Assembly: GCA_019636795.1 (NCBI GenBank)
Contig: JAHBWW010000004.1
Location: 62,001-126,000 of the forward strand
Origin: Phycisphaeraceae bacterium
Lineage (GTDB): Bacteria > Planctomycetota > Phycisphaerae > Phycisphaerales > UBA1924
DNA length: 64,000 nt
Reading direction: 5' to 3'
Shown: positions 1 through 8,325 of the stretch, piece after piece
How the letters are laid out: each line of letters opens with the position of its first letter
How positions within the stretch are numbered: position 1 is the stretch's first letter
Program-made: the position numbers and the translations under genes
Notes under the pieces: generated by a model
Seen by the model: the letters and a program-made list of their open reading frames with translations, nothing else
Database searches by the model: none
What the model was told of the DNA's origin: nothing

Positions 1-1495
1 AGACCAGCAGCCGGATCAGCCGGGCCTGCTCACGCGGGATCAGGTTCTCCCACACGGGGTCGAAGCCGCTGAATGCCGCCTCGGCCTGCGCTTGGGTGAT
101 CGTCTCTGCGTCCAGTTCGCCGATCCGCTTCTCGACCTCGGGCAGCCGCTTGTCCCCGGCAGTGATCTGCTCATGCAGTTCTGCGATCCGCTGGGACACA
201 TCTGTATCCGCGAGCCCTCCGGCCGCGAGAGTCTGGAGTTCGCGGTGGCAACGGTCCAGCGTCCGCCTCAGATCGGCACGCTCCGTGACCAGACCCTCGC
301 GCTCCTCGGCGATCGTTGCTTGGGCGTCGGCCAGCACCTGCTTGAGCAAGGCTCGGTCGGAGCCCAACCCGCGGATCTCGTCGACCACCACCCGCTCGAT
401 CTCCGCCGCCGGCAGCGTCCGCGACGGGCACTCGGATGCCCCGTTCTTGATAGCGTGCGTACACCGGTAGTAGCGGTAGAACCGCGGCCCGCCCTTCTTG
501 TCCTTCGTGAATGTGTGCGTCATGGCATACCCGCATGCCTTGCAGGTGATCAGACCGCGTAGCAGGGCACCGTACTTGTTGCGGACCTCGAAACCGCCGG
601 TCCGCCCGTTGTAGCGCAGCAGCTTCTGGACCCGCTCGAAGATCTCCGGGTCCACGATGGCCTCGTGCACGCCGTCGTAGATCTCGCCCTTGTGGGTGAT
701 CTTCCCGACGTAGACCGGGTTTATGAGGTGATTGTGCAGCGTGGCCTTATTGAATGGCTTCCCGCCGATGACCTTGCCTGTCTTCTTCGTGACCCGCTTC
801 TTGTTGGTCCACTCGCGGTGTCGCAGCTCGCGGACGACCGGCAACAGCGACTGCTTCTCCAGGTACAGATCGAACAGGGCACGGACCCGCACCGCCTCGC
901 GGGCGTTCACCACCAGCCGCGGGCTCGGGCCGGAGCGGTCCACGTCGTAGCCCAGCACCGGCACGCCGCCGGCCCACTTGCCCTTGCGCTTCTGGGCCGC
1001 GATCTTGTCCCGGATCCGTTCGCCGATGATCTCACGCTCGAACTGTGCGAAAGAGAGCAGGATGTTGAGCGTCAGGCGTCCCATTGAGCTCGTCGTGTTG
1101 AACTGCTGGGTCACCGAGACGAACGACACGCCCTTACGGTCGAACGCCTCCATGATCCGAGCGAAGTCCATCAGCGAGCGGCTGAGCCGGTCCACCTTGT
1201 AAACCACGACGCAGTCGATCTTTCCCGCCTCGATATCGCGGAGCAGGTGCTCGAGCGCCGGCCGCTCCATGCTGCCACCGGAGAACCCGCCGTCGTCGTA
1301 GCGGTCCGGCAGGCAGACCCAACCCTCGGTCTTCTGGCTGGCGATGAACGCCTCGGCGCTCTCGCGCTGAGCATCAAGCGCGTTGAACTCCTGATCGAGA
1401 CCTTCTTCGCTGGACTTGCGGGTGTACACCGCACATCGCATGCGGCTGCCCGGGGCCGCGGCCTCCTTTGGCCGATCGCGTTTGCGTACCTTCAT
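1..1495 (-). CDS. Large serine recombinase (site-specific), C-terminus cut by window edge
   Basis: The reading frame stays open from ATG at 1495 to position 1, giving about 498 residues; the rest lies outside the window. The N-terminal resolvase domain begins RCAVYTRKSSEEG, so Ser28 is the probable nucleophile that forms the 5'-phosphoserine DNA link. Further on are VVYKVDRLSRSLMDF, TLNILLSFAQFERE and ERIRDKI, typical of this family, then a recombinase domain (NKATLHNHLINPVYVGK) and a zinc beta-ribbon with CKACGYAM and a later Cys pair, followed by a coiled coil. Family members catalyse integration or excision of mobile elements. The ATG overlaps the stop of the upstream DUF2924 gene by 4 bases (ATGA), so the two are translationally coupled. 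Such recombinase-DUF2924 cassettes occur in mobile or prophage-derived DNA; the substrate sites are not visible here. Confidence 0.93.
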   Translation of the reverse strand, partial: MKVRKRDRPKEAAAPGSRMRCAVYTRKSSEEGLDQEFNALDAQRESAEAFIASQKTEGWVCLPDRYDDGGFSGGSMERPALEHLLRDIEAGKIDCVVVYKVDRLSRSLMDFARIMEAFDRKGVSFVSVTQQFNTTSSMGRLTLNILLSFAQFEREIIGERIRDKIAAQKRKGKWAGGVPVLGYDVDRSGPSPRLVVNAREAVRVRALFDLYLEKQSLLPVVRELRHREWTNKKRVTKKTGKVIGGKPFNKATLHNHLINPVYVGKITHKGEIYDGVHEAIVDPEIFERVQKLLRYNGRTGGFEVRNKYGALLRGLITCKACGYAMTHTFTKDKKGGPRFYRYYRCTHAIKNGASECPSRTLPAAEIERVVVDEIRGLGSDRALLKQVLADAQATIAEEREGLVTERADLRRTLDRCHRELQTLAAGGLADTDVSQRIAELHEQITAGDKRLPEVEKRIGELDAETITQAQAEAAFSGFDPVWENLIPREQARLIRLLV

Positions 1496-2019
1496 CGCGT
1501 GCTCCTGTCCTGGCCGAGCCGGAAGAACCGGAAGCCGTTGATGTGGCTCCCGGTGATGTGTTTGGCCACCCCGCTGAGCGTCTTGAAACGCTCGCCGTCG
1601 CACTCGAAGCCCTCGCCGTAGGGGAGCACCAGCACCCGGATGGTCCGGCCTTGGTATTCGCGGACGATCGCTGAGCCGGGCGGCGGGACACGCGGGTCAC
1701 GCTCCGCCTCCGGGTTGAGTCCCCGCGTCACCGTGGCGGACCGCCCCGTCTGTGGCGGCGTGACAAGCGTCTTTGGGGCCATCACCCGAACCTCAGCGTC
1801 GTCTGCGAGCTCCTCGGCCCGCTTCCTCGCCCGCTCGCTGAGGTCACCCTCCTCGTTGGCCTGAAGCCGCCAGGCGATCTTGCGGATCAGGTACGTCCGG
1901 TGGCGCGTCCGGGTCTGGTAGCCGTGCAGCTCGACAAACCGCTCCACGAGCTCGTTGGTGGACATGTCTTTGAGCGAGTCGATCTCGTCCTCGATCCGTC
2001 TTGCCGTCGCATGCTTCAT
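1492..2019 (-). CDS. DUF2924 family protein
   Basis: This is a 175-residue protein matching the DUF2924 family, which is regularly encoded beside serine recombinases; its biochemical role is unknown. Recognisable parts are the N-terminal helical segment (EIDSLKDMSTNELVERF, then RTRHRTYLIRKIAWRLQ) and the C-terminal module REYQGRTIRVLVLPYGEGFE followed by GERFKTLSGVAKHITGSHINGFRFF, which resembles a small DNA-binding module. The start chosen is the ATG at 2019, preceded by AGGAGG with a 5-base gap. An alternative start pair at 2049/2046 overlaps the stop of the upstream small gene (TGATG). It overlaps the recombinase start by 4 bases, so both are probably made from one transcript. Confidence 0.88.
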   Translation of the reverse strand: MKHATARRIEDEIDSLKDMSTNELVERFVELHGYQTRTRHRTYLIRKIAWRLQANEEGDLSERARKRAEELADDAEVRVMAPKTLVTPPQTGRSATVTRGLNPEAERDPRVPPPGSAIVREYQGRTIRVLVLPYGEGFECDGERFKTLSGVAKHITGSHINGFRFFRLGQDRSTR

Positions 2020-2045
2020 GCGGCCTCCTGTGGCTGGTGTCTCCA

Positions 2046-2294
2046 TCACGCGTCTCCTTCACCCGCCGGTCGGGATTTGGATAGCGTCGCCACAGTGAGG
2101 CTCGGATCGCTCGGAAGTTCAAGGCATGTCGCGGCACCTTCTTCAACTTCGCGCAACGCCCGCGATGCGGCGTCCCGCTCGATGCGAACCGCGCGCACGA
2201 GACCACGCGCGAGGATGCGCGAGATCTCGTCCTGCCGCTCTTCGGATGTCATCGCTTCGGGGCTGCGCCGGCTGTCGTCGCTCGCTCGTGGCAT
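2046..2294 (-). CDS. Small helical protein of the recombinase/DUF2924 cassette
   Basis: An 82-residue protein whose core reads MTSEERQDEISRILARGLVR and continues as a charged helix. It lies immediately upstream of the DUF2924 gene, and its TGA stop overlaps an in-frame start of that gene, which supports it being a real member of the operon. Small proteins with an EISRILARG-like segment are often found at this place in recombinase/DUF2924 cassettes; no function is known. The start is uncertain: ATG at 2294 is used here, ATG at 2252 (MTSEER) is equally possible, and neither has a strong ribosome binding site. Longer upstream extensions look non-coding. Confidence 0.6.
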   Translation of the reverse strand: MPRASDDSRRSPEAMTSEERQDEISRILARGLVRAVRIERDAASRALREVEEGAATCLELPSDPSLTVATLSKSRPAGEGDA

Positions 2295-2676
2295 GGGTCG
2301 CTCCAAGGCGATCCGCGTGCATCGCGACCTCGCCACGGGTGACCTATGACGCCGCTTACCGACGGTGCGCGCCCGCTTCACCGCGGCGCATCGATTGGAT
2401 CAATGTCGCGAGCAGCCCTTGCAGTTGATCACCCCCGTCAAACCCGCTCACCCGGTCGAACAGAGACTTCACCGCGGCGGGTGTCTCTCGCCACCCGGCA
2501 GAGACCTCGAGGCGATTCGGGCGAATTAGCGCCCACCGAGCGGCCGAGCCGGTTATCCCGGCGTCCAGACCAGAGACCGCGTCACGTTTGGGGAGCGTTG
2601 GCCCACCGCCCCCACGGACGCGGGAACGGGGCCCGAAGGGGCCAACACGCGCGGGTGTCTCTCATCGGCCCGGCCC
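2295..2676. other. Intergenic stretch without recognisable gene
   Basis: This stretch of about 380 bases lies between the small cassette gene and the terminator of the tRNA. Open frames here are short, arginine/proline-rich and have no ribosome binding site or recognisable domain. It presumably contains the promoter of the recombinase cassette, but no clear -35/-10 pair was seen. Confidence 0.5.
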
Positions 2677-2712
2677 AAAAACCACAAAGCCGGCTGCTTT
2701 CGCAACCGGCTT
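2677..2712 (-). terminator. Rho-independent terminator downstream of tRNA-fMet
   Basis: An inverted repeat AAGCCGG (2687-2693) and CCGGCTT (2706-2712) with a 12-base loop; on the minus strand the stem is followed by TTTGTGGTTTTT. It sits 5 bases past the 3' end of the tRNA gene, so it very likely ends its transcript. Confidence 0.75.
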
Positions 2713-2717
2713 GGGAA

Positions 2718-2792
<75 letters not shown>

Positions 2793-2961
2793 ACAGGAGG
2801 GGAGGATAGGCTGGACTCATCTGGTGGTCAATGGATCGAAGCTCCGGAGTCGTTACGTCGAGTTGGGCTGCCTAGGGATGTGCAGCAACGGTTGGGCTTG
2901 ACGTGGGGTTTGCACTGTGGTTTTAGTGCCGTATATGGATTGACTCTGTCGTTCGACTCAG

Positions 2962-4299
2962 ATGTTTGCATACCATCGCCCGATGCCAGATTTTTCCAAT
3001 CAATCACGATCCAAGGTCAATGTGCTGCTCATTGGCGGCGGAGGACGTGAGCACGCGCTTGCGACAGCGATCGTTCGCTCGGATCGGCTTGGCGAACTGT
3101 GGATCACGCATCCATCGAACCCCGGATTGTCAACGCTCGGCAAGCCCGTTGATGTACCGGTGGACATCCGCGAAGTCTATCGCCTGCGTCAGTTCTGCGA
3201 TCATCATTCGATCGGGTTGGTGGTCATCGGGCCTGAGGATCCGCTGGCTGAGGGTTTTGCGGATGCACTGGCGACCGAGACGCGGTTAGTGTTCGGGCCA
3301 AGCAAGGCGGGCGCGATGCTCGAAGCTGACAAGTCATGGGCCAAGCAACTGATGCGGTCGGCGTCGATCCCGACAGGCGAGTCACGCAGTTTTGAGGACT
3401 ACGAATCTGCGATCAACTATGTGCAATCACGCAATGAGCCGCCCGTAGTCAAGGCTGCTGGATTGGCCAAGGGCAAAGGCGTGTTCGTGTGTTCGAGTCT
3501 TGAAGAAGCAGCAGATGCAGTCGAGCGCATTATGAAGCAGCGTGTGTTCGGCGATGCCGGGCGGCGCGTGGTGATTGAAGAGCGTCTCACCGGTCCTGAA
3601 GTTTCGTTGCTCGCACTGGTCGATGGGCGCAACATTCTCGTGTTGCCGCCGTGCCAGGATCACAAGCGGTTGCGCGATGGCGACCTGGGCCCGAATACAG
3701 GCGGGATGGGTGCGTTCTGCCCGGCTGGCACGATCGATGACGCGATGATGGCGCGCATCGAGCGGGAGATCCTTGTGCCGACTGTTGACGCATTGCGTCG
3801 CGAAGGCATCGACTATCGTGGTGTGCTTTACGCAGGCATCATGCTCACACCGGCCGGGCCAAAGGTGCTTGAGTTCAACGTGCGTTTTGGTGACCCGGAG
3901 TGTCAGCCTTTGATAGCGAGGCTCGATTGCGACATCATCGACCTGTTCGAAGCGACTGCGACGGGGCGTCTGGATGAGATTGATATCGCATGGAAGCCGC
4001 AAACTTCCGTTTGTGTTGTGCTTGCGAGTGCAGGGTACCCTGAAACGTCTTCGAAGCCTGTTCAGATTCATGGCGTCGAGGCTGCGGAACGGGTTGCGGG
4101 GGTGACGGTGTTCCATGCGGGCACACGTCGCGAGAGCGATGGCAAGTTGATGACCGCAGGCGGGCGTGTGCTGGGCGTGACCGCGTTGGGTGATGATCTC
4201 GAAACGGCGCGCGATCGCGCGTATGAGGCTTGCCGACATATTTCGTTCGCGGGGATGCAAATGCGGACGGACATTGCAGCCTTGGCTGCAACGCGCTGA
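2962..4299 (+). CDS. purD: Phosphoribosylamine--glycine ligase (GAR synthetase)
   Basis: This enzyme joins phosphoribosylamine and glycine with ATP, the second step of de novo purine synthesis in the cytoplasm. The 445-residue product has the N-domain start VLLIGGGGREHALA, the GPEDPLAEG segment, and the ATP-grasp core with VVKAAGLAKGKGV, EERLTGPEVSLLALVDG, QDHKRLRDGDLGPNTGGMGAF and LEFNVRFGDPECQPL; the length is normal. Start choice is uncertain: ATG at 2962, ATG at 2983 (MPDFSN) or a GTG just before VLLIGGG are possible, and none has a convincing Shine-Dalgarno. It stands alone; no other pur gene is adjacent. Confidence 0.96.
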   Translation: MFAYHRPMPDFSNQSRSKVNVLLIGGGGREHALATAIVRSDRLGELWITHPSNPGLSTLGKPVDVPVDIREVYRLRQFCDHHSIGLVVIGPEDPLAEGFADALATETRLVFGPSKAGAMLEADKSWAKQLMRSASIPTGESRSFEDYESAINYVQSRNEPPVVKAAGLAKGKGVFVCSSLEEAADAVERIMKQRVFGDAGRRVVIEERLTGPEVSLLALVDGRNILVLPPCQDHKRLRDGDLGPNTGGMGAFCPAGTIDDAMMARIEREILVPTVDALRREGIDYRGVLYAGIMLTPAGPKVLEFNVRFGDPECQPLIARLDCDIIDLFEATATGRLDEIDIAWKPQTSVCVVLASAGYPETSSKPVQIHGVEAAERVAGVTVFHAGTRRESDGKLMTAGGRVLGVTALGDDLETARDRAYEACRHISFAGMQMRTDIAALAATR

Positions 4300-4339
4300 G
4301 CGACTCAAGTTCAGAACGAACCAACCAGTCGGGCGCATG

Positions 4340-4378
4340 AAAAAGCCCCGCACGGTGTGTGCGGGGCTGTGATTTTTC
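4340..4378. terminator. Bidirectional terminator between purD and the secreted-repeat gene
   Basis: A perfect 10-base stem, AGCCCCGCAC (4344-4353) with GTGCGGGGCT (4359-4368), a 5-base loop, GATTTTTC on the right and a run of A on the left. It can therefore terminate purD from the left and the converging minus-strand gene from the right. Confidence 0.88.
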
Positions 4379-4411
4379 ACGATCAACGTTGGTTGGTTTT
4401 GGAGTCAACGA

Positions 4412-5068
4412 TCAGGGGCAGCCCTGTGAATACAGACTCAGGAATCGCTGCACATCGAAGAAGTCATAGATTCCGTCGTTGATGAGGTCGGCGCTCGAGT
4501 GTTGAGCGCTGAAGGCGTTGAGGAAGCCGAGCACATCGAAGATATCGAGGACGCCGTCGTCGTTGAAGTCTGCTGGGCATCGCAGCGCAACGTAGTGCTG
4601 GTTGTGATCGAGGTTGATCCATCCGACATTTTCGCTCCATGCGTGTCCGCGGAGGCGGCGGCTTTGCAGGTCGAGCCTTGCGTGCTGGTTCGAGTTGATG
4701 AGCGTTGGAGCGGTGTCGAAGTTGATCCATCCGATGTTCTCGCCCCATGCCATACCGAAGAGGTGGCCTGTAGATGGGTCGATGTTGACACCGAAGTCAG
4801 ATGCGTTGTTGTTGGCGTAGTGCTGTCCGCCGACCGGGGTGCCGTTGCCGAAGTTGATCCATCCGACATTCTCGCTCCACGCGTACCCCTTCATGTAGGT
4901 GCCATCGATGACGATGCCCTGGGTTCCGTTGTTCGCGTTGCGCCAGTTGATCCATCCAATGTTCTCGCCCCAAGCCCATTTTTTAGTGGCCGAGACATTG
5001 GACTGAGCAGCAGCGAAGGGAGCGAGGAGGGCGAGTGTCAGAAGTGTGATTGTGACTTGTTTGTTCAT
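4412..5068 (-). CDS. Secreted protein with WxENxGWIN repeats and GC-type dockerin-like tail
   Basis: A 218-residue protein with a signal peptide (MNKQVTITLLTLALLAPFAAAQ). Its body is made of about four repeats of the form (A)W(G/S)EN(I/V)GWIN(W/F/L) spaced 30-40 residues apart, a secreted-repeat type of unknown function. The C-terminus carries two EF-hand-like loops (DFNDDGVLDIFDV and LINDGIYDFFDV) and ends YSQGCP; this duplicated tail is shared with several other proteins in the window and probably serves in sorting or anchoring. ATG at 5068 is chosen because GGAGA lies 7 bases upstream; the in-frame extension to 5107 lacks this. It is 39 bases behind the beta-helix gene at 5108-6202 and probably in the same operon. 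Confidence 0.85.
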   Translation of the reverse strand: MNKQVTITLLTLALLAPFAAAQSNVSATKKWAWGENIGWINWRNANNGTQGIVIDGTYMKGYAWSENVGWINFGNGTPVGGQHYANNNASDFGVNIDPSTGHLFGMAWGENIGWINFDTAPTLINSNQHARLDLQSRRLRGHAWSENVGWINLDHNQHYVALRCPADFNDDGVLDIFDVLGFLNAFSAQHSSADLINDGIYDFFDVQRFLSLYSQGCP

Positions 5069-5107
5069 GACGATTCTCCGTGCAGTTAAAACTGCGTCGA
5101 GGTGCAA

Positions 5108-6202
5108 TCAGCGTGAGAAGTTGGCGAAAGGGCTGGTCGACATGATGGTGCCGCCAGTGCTGACAACTGGCCCGATCATGTTGTTGGCCTGGTTGACGGT
5201 GGCAAAGCCATTGCCGACTGTGGCGCTGCGTGAGTGGTTGCCGATGACGAGGTTGTCGATGCCGGAGTTTTCGATCTGCACAGCGTGCGGCCCGCCGTGG
5301 CAGAGGTTTCCTTCGATCCGAGATCCGTCTTCGATGACAGCGATGCATGCTACCTGAAGGCCGGATGAGCTGATGTTGTTGTCACGAACGATGGAGCTGT
5401 GATAAACACGGATGCCGCCTGAGCCGTTGTTGGTTGAGGAGTTTCCGAGAATCTTGAGTGCTCCGGAGTTGAGTTGGCCGGTGATGCCGAAGGCAGTGTT
5501 GGCGTTGACGGTGCATCCTTCAACGTGGGAGCCGTACGCGACGGAAATCCCGGACTGCGAGCACTGGTTGGCGAAACTGCCGATGACACGCCCCTGGGTT
5601 GAAGTTACAATTCCGTTTTGTCCAGCGCTGTAGACCGTGGAGTTTTCGACAATCGAGTGGGTGCTGACGACAATGCCATTGCCGAGCGGTGCCTCGATAA
5701 AGCAGTTTGAGATGATGCTGCGCTGTCCGACATTGATCCCGTCGCCCTTGGCATTGCGAACGGTGACGTTCTCGATGCGCGCGTTGCGGCCGAGGACGAT
5801 GCCGTGGTTGCCTGATTCGCGCAGGGCTCCGTTGCGGATGGTGGTGTTGCTGAAGGCGTTTGCGTCGACACTGATAAGCGGGCGGGTGCTGGTTCCACCG
5901 CCGGCGCGTGCGATGAAGAATCCGTTCATGTCGATCGTGACATCAGGAGCCGAGATGAGAATGGCACCCGTATCGCCCGTGACAATGAGTGAGGAAGCGA
6001 GGTAGTACGATCCAGGCTGGACAATAACGAAGAAGTGCTCGCCATTGCCGGGTGTGGTTTCGTACTTGAGGGGAGTGCGTGGTTCGACTTCGACAAGGGT
6101 CTTCATGGAGGAAGCGACAGGGCCTTCGGGCGGGTCGAGCGGACCAGCCAGGGCGGGGAGTGCGAAGAGTGCGACGGCGGTGGTGAGGATCAGTTTCTTC
6201 AT
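5108..6202 (-). CDS. Secreted right-handed parallel beta-helix protein
   Basis: A 364-residue protein with a signal peptide ending ALPALAGPLDPPEG. The region SSMKTLVEVEPRTPL, then QPGSYYLASSL and APDVTIDMNGF, starts a right-handed beta-helix: short repeats such as NTTIRNGALRESGNHGIVLG, ARIENVTVRNAKGDGINVG and SIVENSTVYSAGQNGIV follow one another. Such folds occur in pectate-lyase-like and NosD-like proteins that bind or cut polysaccharides; no catalytic residues can be assigned, so a surface or carbohydrate-binding role is inferred. AGGAA lies 8 bases before the ATG. The next gene upstream (6283-7473) is a paralogue sharing the AGPLxPP and KTLVEVEPR segments. Confidence 0.85.
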   Translation of the reverse strand: MKKLILTTAVALFALPALAGPLDPPEGPVASSMKTLVEVEPRTPLKYETTPGNGEHFFVIVQPGSYYLASSLIVTGDTGAILISAPDVTIDMNGFFIARAGGGTSTRPLISVDANAFSNTTIRNGALRESGNHGIVLGRNARIENVTVRNAKGDGINVGQRSIISNCFIEAPLGNGIVVSTHSIVENSTVYSAGQNGIVTSTQGRVIGSFANQCSQSGISVAYGSHVEGCTVNANTAFGITGQLNSGALKILGNSSTNNGSGGIRVYHSSIVRDNNISSSGLQVACIAVIEDGSRIEGNLCHGGPHAVQIENSGIDNLVIGNHSRSATVGNGFATVNQANNMIGPVVSTGGTIMSTSPFANFSR

Positions 6203-6282
6203 TGTTCAATTCCTAACTATGGTGATGGCGCGTTTGTGCGTGCCAGGTTGTGAGGCTGTGAGCCGCTCGAACAGACGAGCGC

Positions 6283-7473
6283 TCAATATGTGAAATTGGC
6301 GTTGGGGTCGGATGAACCGGGTGAAGTGCCACCAGAGTTGCCGCTGATAGCACCTGCATTGGTGGCCTGCACGACAAGACAGCGGTTTCCTACGACGACA
6401 TCCCAGTTCAGCGTTGTGTTCGAGGAGACTGTGTTGCGAGTGATGAAGTTGGTGCCAGCGGTGACGCGAATGCCATAGTCGTTGTCGTTGCAGACATTCC
6501 CCTCGATTCGGCTCCTGAAACCAGAGGTGAAGATCCCGGCTCCAAGTGTGGACTGGCCATTCGAGTTGCTGACATTTTCGCGCACGGTGCAGTTTCCCAG
6601 GAAGGAGATGCCGTGTCCGCCATTGAACGTGACGCTATTGTTTTCGATCAGGCTCGATGAGTTGGCTGTGATGCCATTGAGCGAGTTGCTGCGAACGACG
6701 CAGCTGGTAATGACCGAGCCATTGAGACCAACGATTCCGTGGCCGGAGTTGTTGGTCGAAGTGCAATCGAGCACTCGGGTGCCGTCGCCAGAGGCATCAA
6801 TGCCGTTATTGCTGTTGCTGCGGGCGATTGTTCTGGAAACGATCGAACTATTGAGGACGAACACGCCCGCGACGCTATTCTGCTCGCTGATGCAATCAAA
6901 CACTTGTGAGGAATCCAATGATCTGATTCCATAACCCGCATTGAATGCTGCGCGCGAGGAACGAACGATGGAGGCTCCCGGCAGACGCATTCCATCGTTG
7001 CCGTTGTTGAGTACTGAGACGTTTTCGACTTCCCATCCTCGAGATCCGGCAGCTGTATAACCCAACCCGACGCCATTGCCGATCGATCGAATCGTCCCAT
7101 TACGAACTGTGATGTTGGAGCGAGCACCGTCACCAATGATGCCGCCGAATGATGCGGTGTGACCTCTGATGGTCATGCCATTGAGGTCGATCGTGACATC
7201 ATCGGCAGCCACTTCGATGCACAACATGCCTGCAGCGCCGAATATGTTTTCTGTCAGGTAGTACGACCCGGGTTGCGAAATGCGAAACACGGAATCGGCA
7301 TCACCTGGTGTGTTGACTGCGTTGATCGCGATTCGGGGTTCGACCTCGACGAGGGTCTTATAAGTGCTCTGGACGCTGCCCGCGGGCGGGTTCAAGGGTC
7401 CGGCGATGATCAGGCCTGCAGTCCCGGCGACTAGCGTGAGCGCAGCGATAGCGAGTTTTGCTGAATGACGCAT
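6283..7473 (-). CDS. Secreted right-handed parallel beta-helix protein (paralogue)
   Basis: This 396-residue protein has a signal peptide (MRHSAKLAIAALTLVAGTAG) followed by IAGPLNPPAGSV, YKTLVEVEPRIAI and QPGSYYLTENIF, the same N-terminal design as the neighbour at 5108-6202. The body is a beta-helix with repeats like RGWEVENVSVLNNGNDGM, CTVRENVSNSNGQ and SRIEGNVCNDNDYGI. The frame remains open far upstream, but ATG at 7473 is the start because AAGGAGA lies 6 bases before it and a signal peptide follows; the longer frame would run across the sigma-factor gene on the other strand. The two beta-helix genes are probably a tandem duplication; no ligand can be predicted. Confidence 0.87.
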   Translation of the reverse strand: MRHSAKLAIAALTLVAGTAGLIIAGPLNPPAGSVQSTYKTLVEVEPRIAINAVNTPGDADSVFRISQPGSYYLTENIFGAAGMLCIEVAADDVTIDLNGMTIRGHTASFGGIIGDGARSNITVRNGTIRSIGNGVGLGYTAAGSRGWEVENVSVLNNGNDGMRLPGASIVRSSRAAFNAGYGIRSLDSSQVFDCISEQNSVAGVFVLNSSIVSRTIARSNSNNGIDASGDGTRVLDCTSTNNSGHGIVGLNGSVITSCVVRSNSLNGITANSSSLIENNSVTFNGGHGISFLGNCTVRENVSNSNGQSTLGAGIFTSGFRSRIEGNVCNDNDYGIRVTAGTNFITRNTVSSNTTLNWDVVVGNRCLVVQATNAGAISGNSGGTSPGSSDPNANFTY

Positions 7474-7692
7474 GGCGGTCTCCTTGTCTAGGGGTGCTTG
7501 GTTGGTAAAGGAACGCCCCCGATGCTCACCAGTGCGACATCTGGGCTTCGGCCGGCTGGTCGTGGAGAGAAAATTCTTTGAAAATCCGACTCGGGGGCCG
7601 ATTCTGCCATTGCGTTTGGGTCGGTGCTGTGGGATAATCGCTCGACCCGGTTCGGATGGAGGCGTCCAAGCCTTCTTGTAGCAGAGTCTTGC

Positions 7693-8325
7693 ATGCCTGC
7701 CGACCAACCTACGAACTACGCACTTGATCCGGCGACACCTCCCGCCCGGTCGCCGCATGAGGTGACCTTGCTGCTCGAAGCCGCCCGCGCGGGCGACCCG
7801 CAGGCGGCGGCCGACCTGCTTCCGCTGGTGTATGAGGAGCTGCGCAAACTTGCCCGGGTTCGGCTCGGAGCCGAAGCACCCGGCCAGACGCTTCAGCCGA
7901 CAGCCTTGGTGCACGAGGCTTACTTGCGACTGGTGGGCGATTCGGCCCTGCATTGGAACAGCCGGGGGCATTTTTTTGCATCGGCTGCGCTGGCGATGCG
8001 ACGAATTCTGGTCGAGCGGGCCCGGCACCGCAAGCGTATGAAGCATGGTGGGGGGCGCAAACGGGTTGAACTGGGCGACCATGCCATGAGTACAGAGCCC
8101 GATCCACTTGACATGCTCGCGCTCGACGAAGCCCTCGATCAACTTGCAGCCATTGACGAACGCAAGTCGAGCGTCGTCATGTTGCGTTACTTTGCCGGGT
8201 TGACCCTTGAGGAAACCGCTGCTGCGCTGGGCATCTCACTCGCTACCGTCAAGACTGACTGGAGTTTTGCTCGGGCCTGGCTTCACCGGGCCATTTCAGG
8301 CAAGAAGGATGAGGATCAGGCGTGA
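7693..8325 (+). CDS. ECF-type sigma factor paired with a Ser/Thr kinase
   Basis: A 210-residue sigma factor of the planctomycete ECF type. Region 2 reads LVYEELRKLARVRLGAEAPGQTLQPTALVHEAYLRLV and continues HFFASAALAMRRILVERAR; region 4 reads MLRYFAGLTLEETAAALGISLATVKTDWSFARAWL, a helix-turn-helix for the -35 element. No anti-sigma factor is adjacent. Instead the gene overlaps the downstream WD40 kinase by 4 bases (GTGA), the usual arrangement in Planctomycetota, suggesting the kinase controls the sigma factor by phosphorylation (inference). The start ATG at 7693 is chosen because the next ATG upstream lacks both homology and a ribosome binding site. Confidence 0.9.
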   Translation: MPADQPTNYALDPATPPARSPHEVTLLLEAARAGDPQAAADLLPLVYEELRKLARVRLGAEAPGQTLQPTALVHEAYLRLVGDSALHWNSRGHFFASAALAMRRILVERARHRKRMKHGGGRKRVELGDHAMSTEPDPLDMLALDEALDQLAAIDERKSSVVMLRYFAGLTLEETAAALGISLATVKTDWSFARAWLHRAISGKKDEDQA

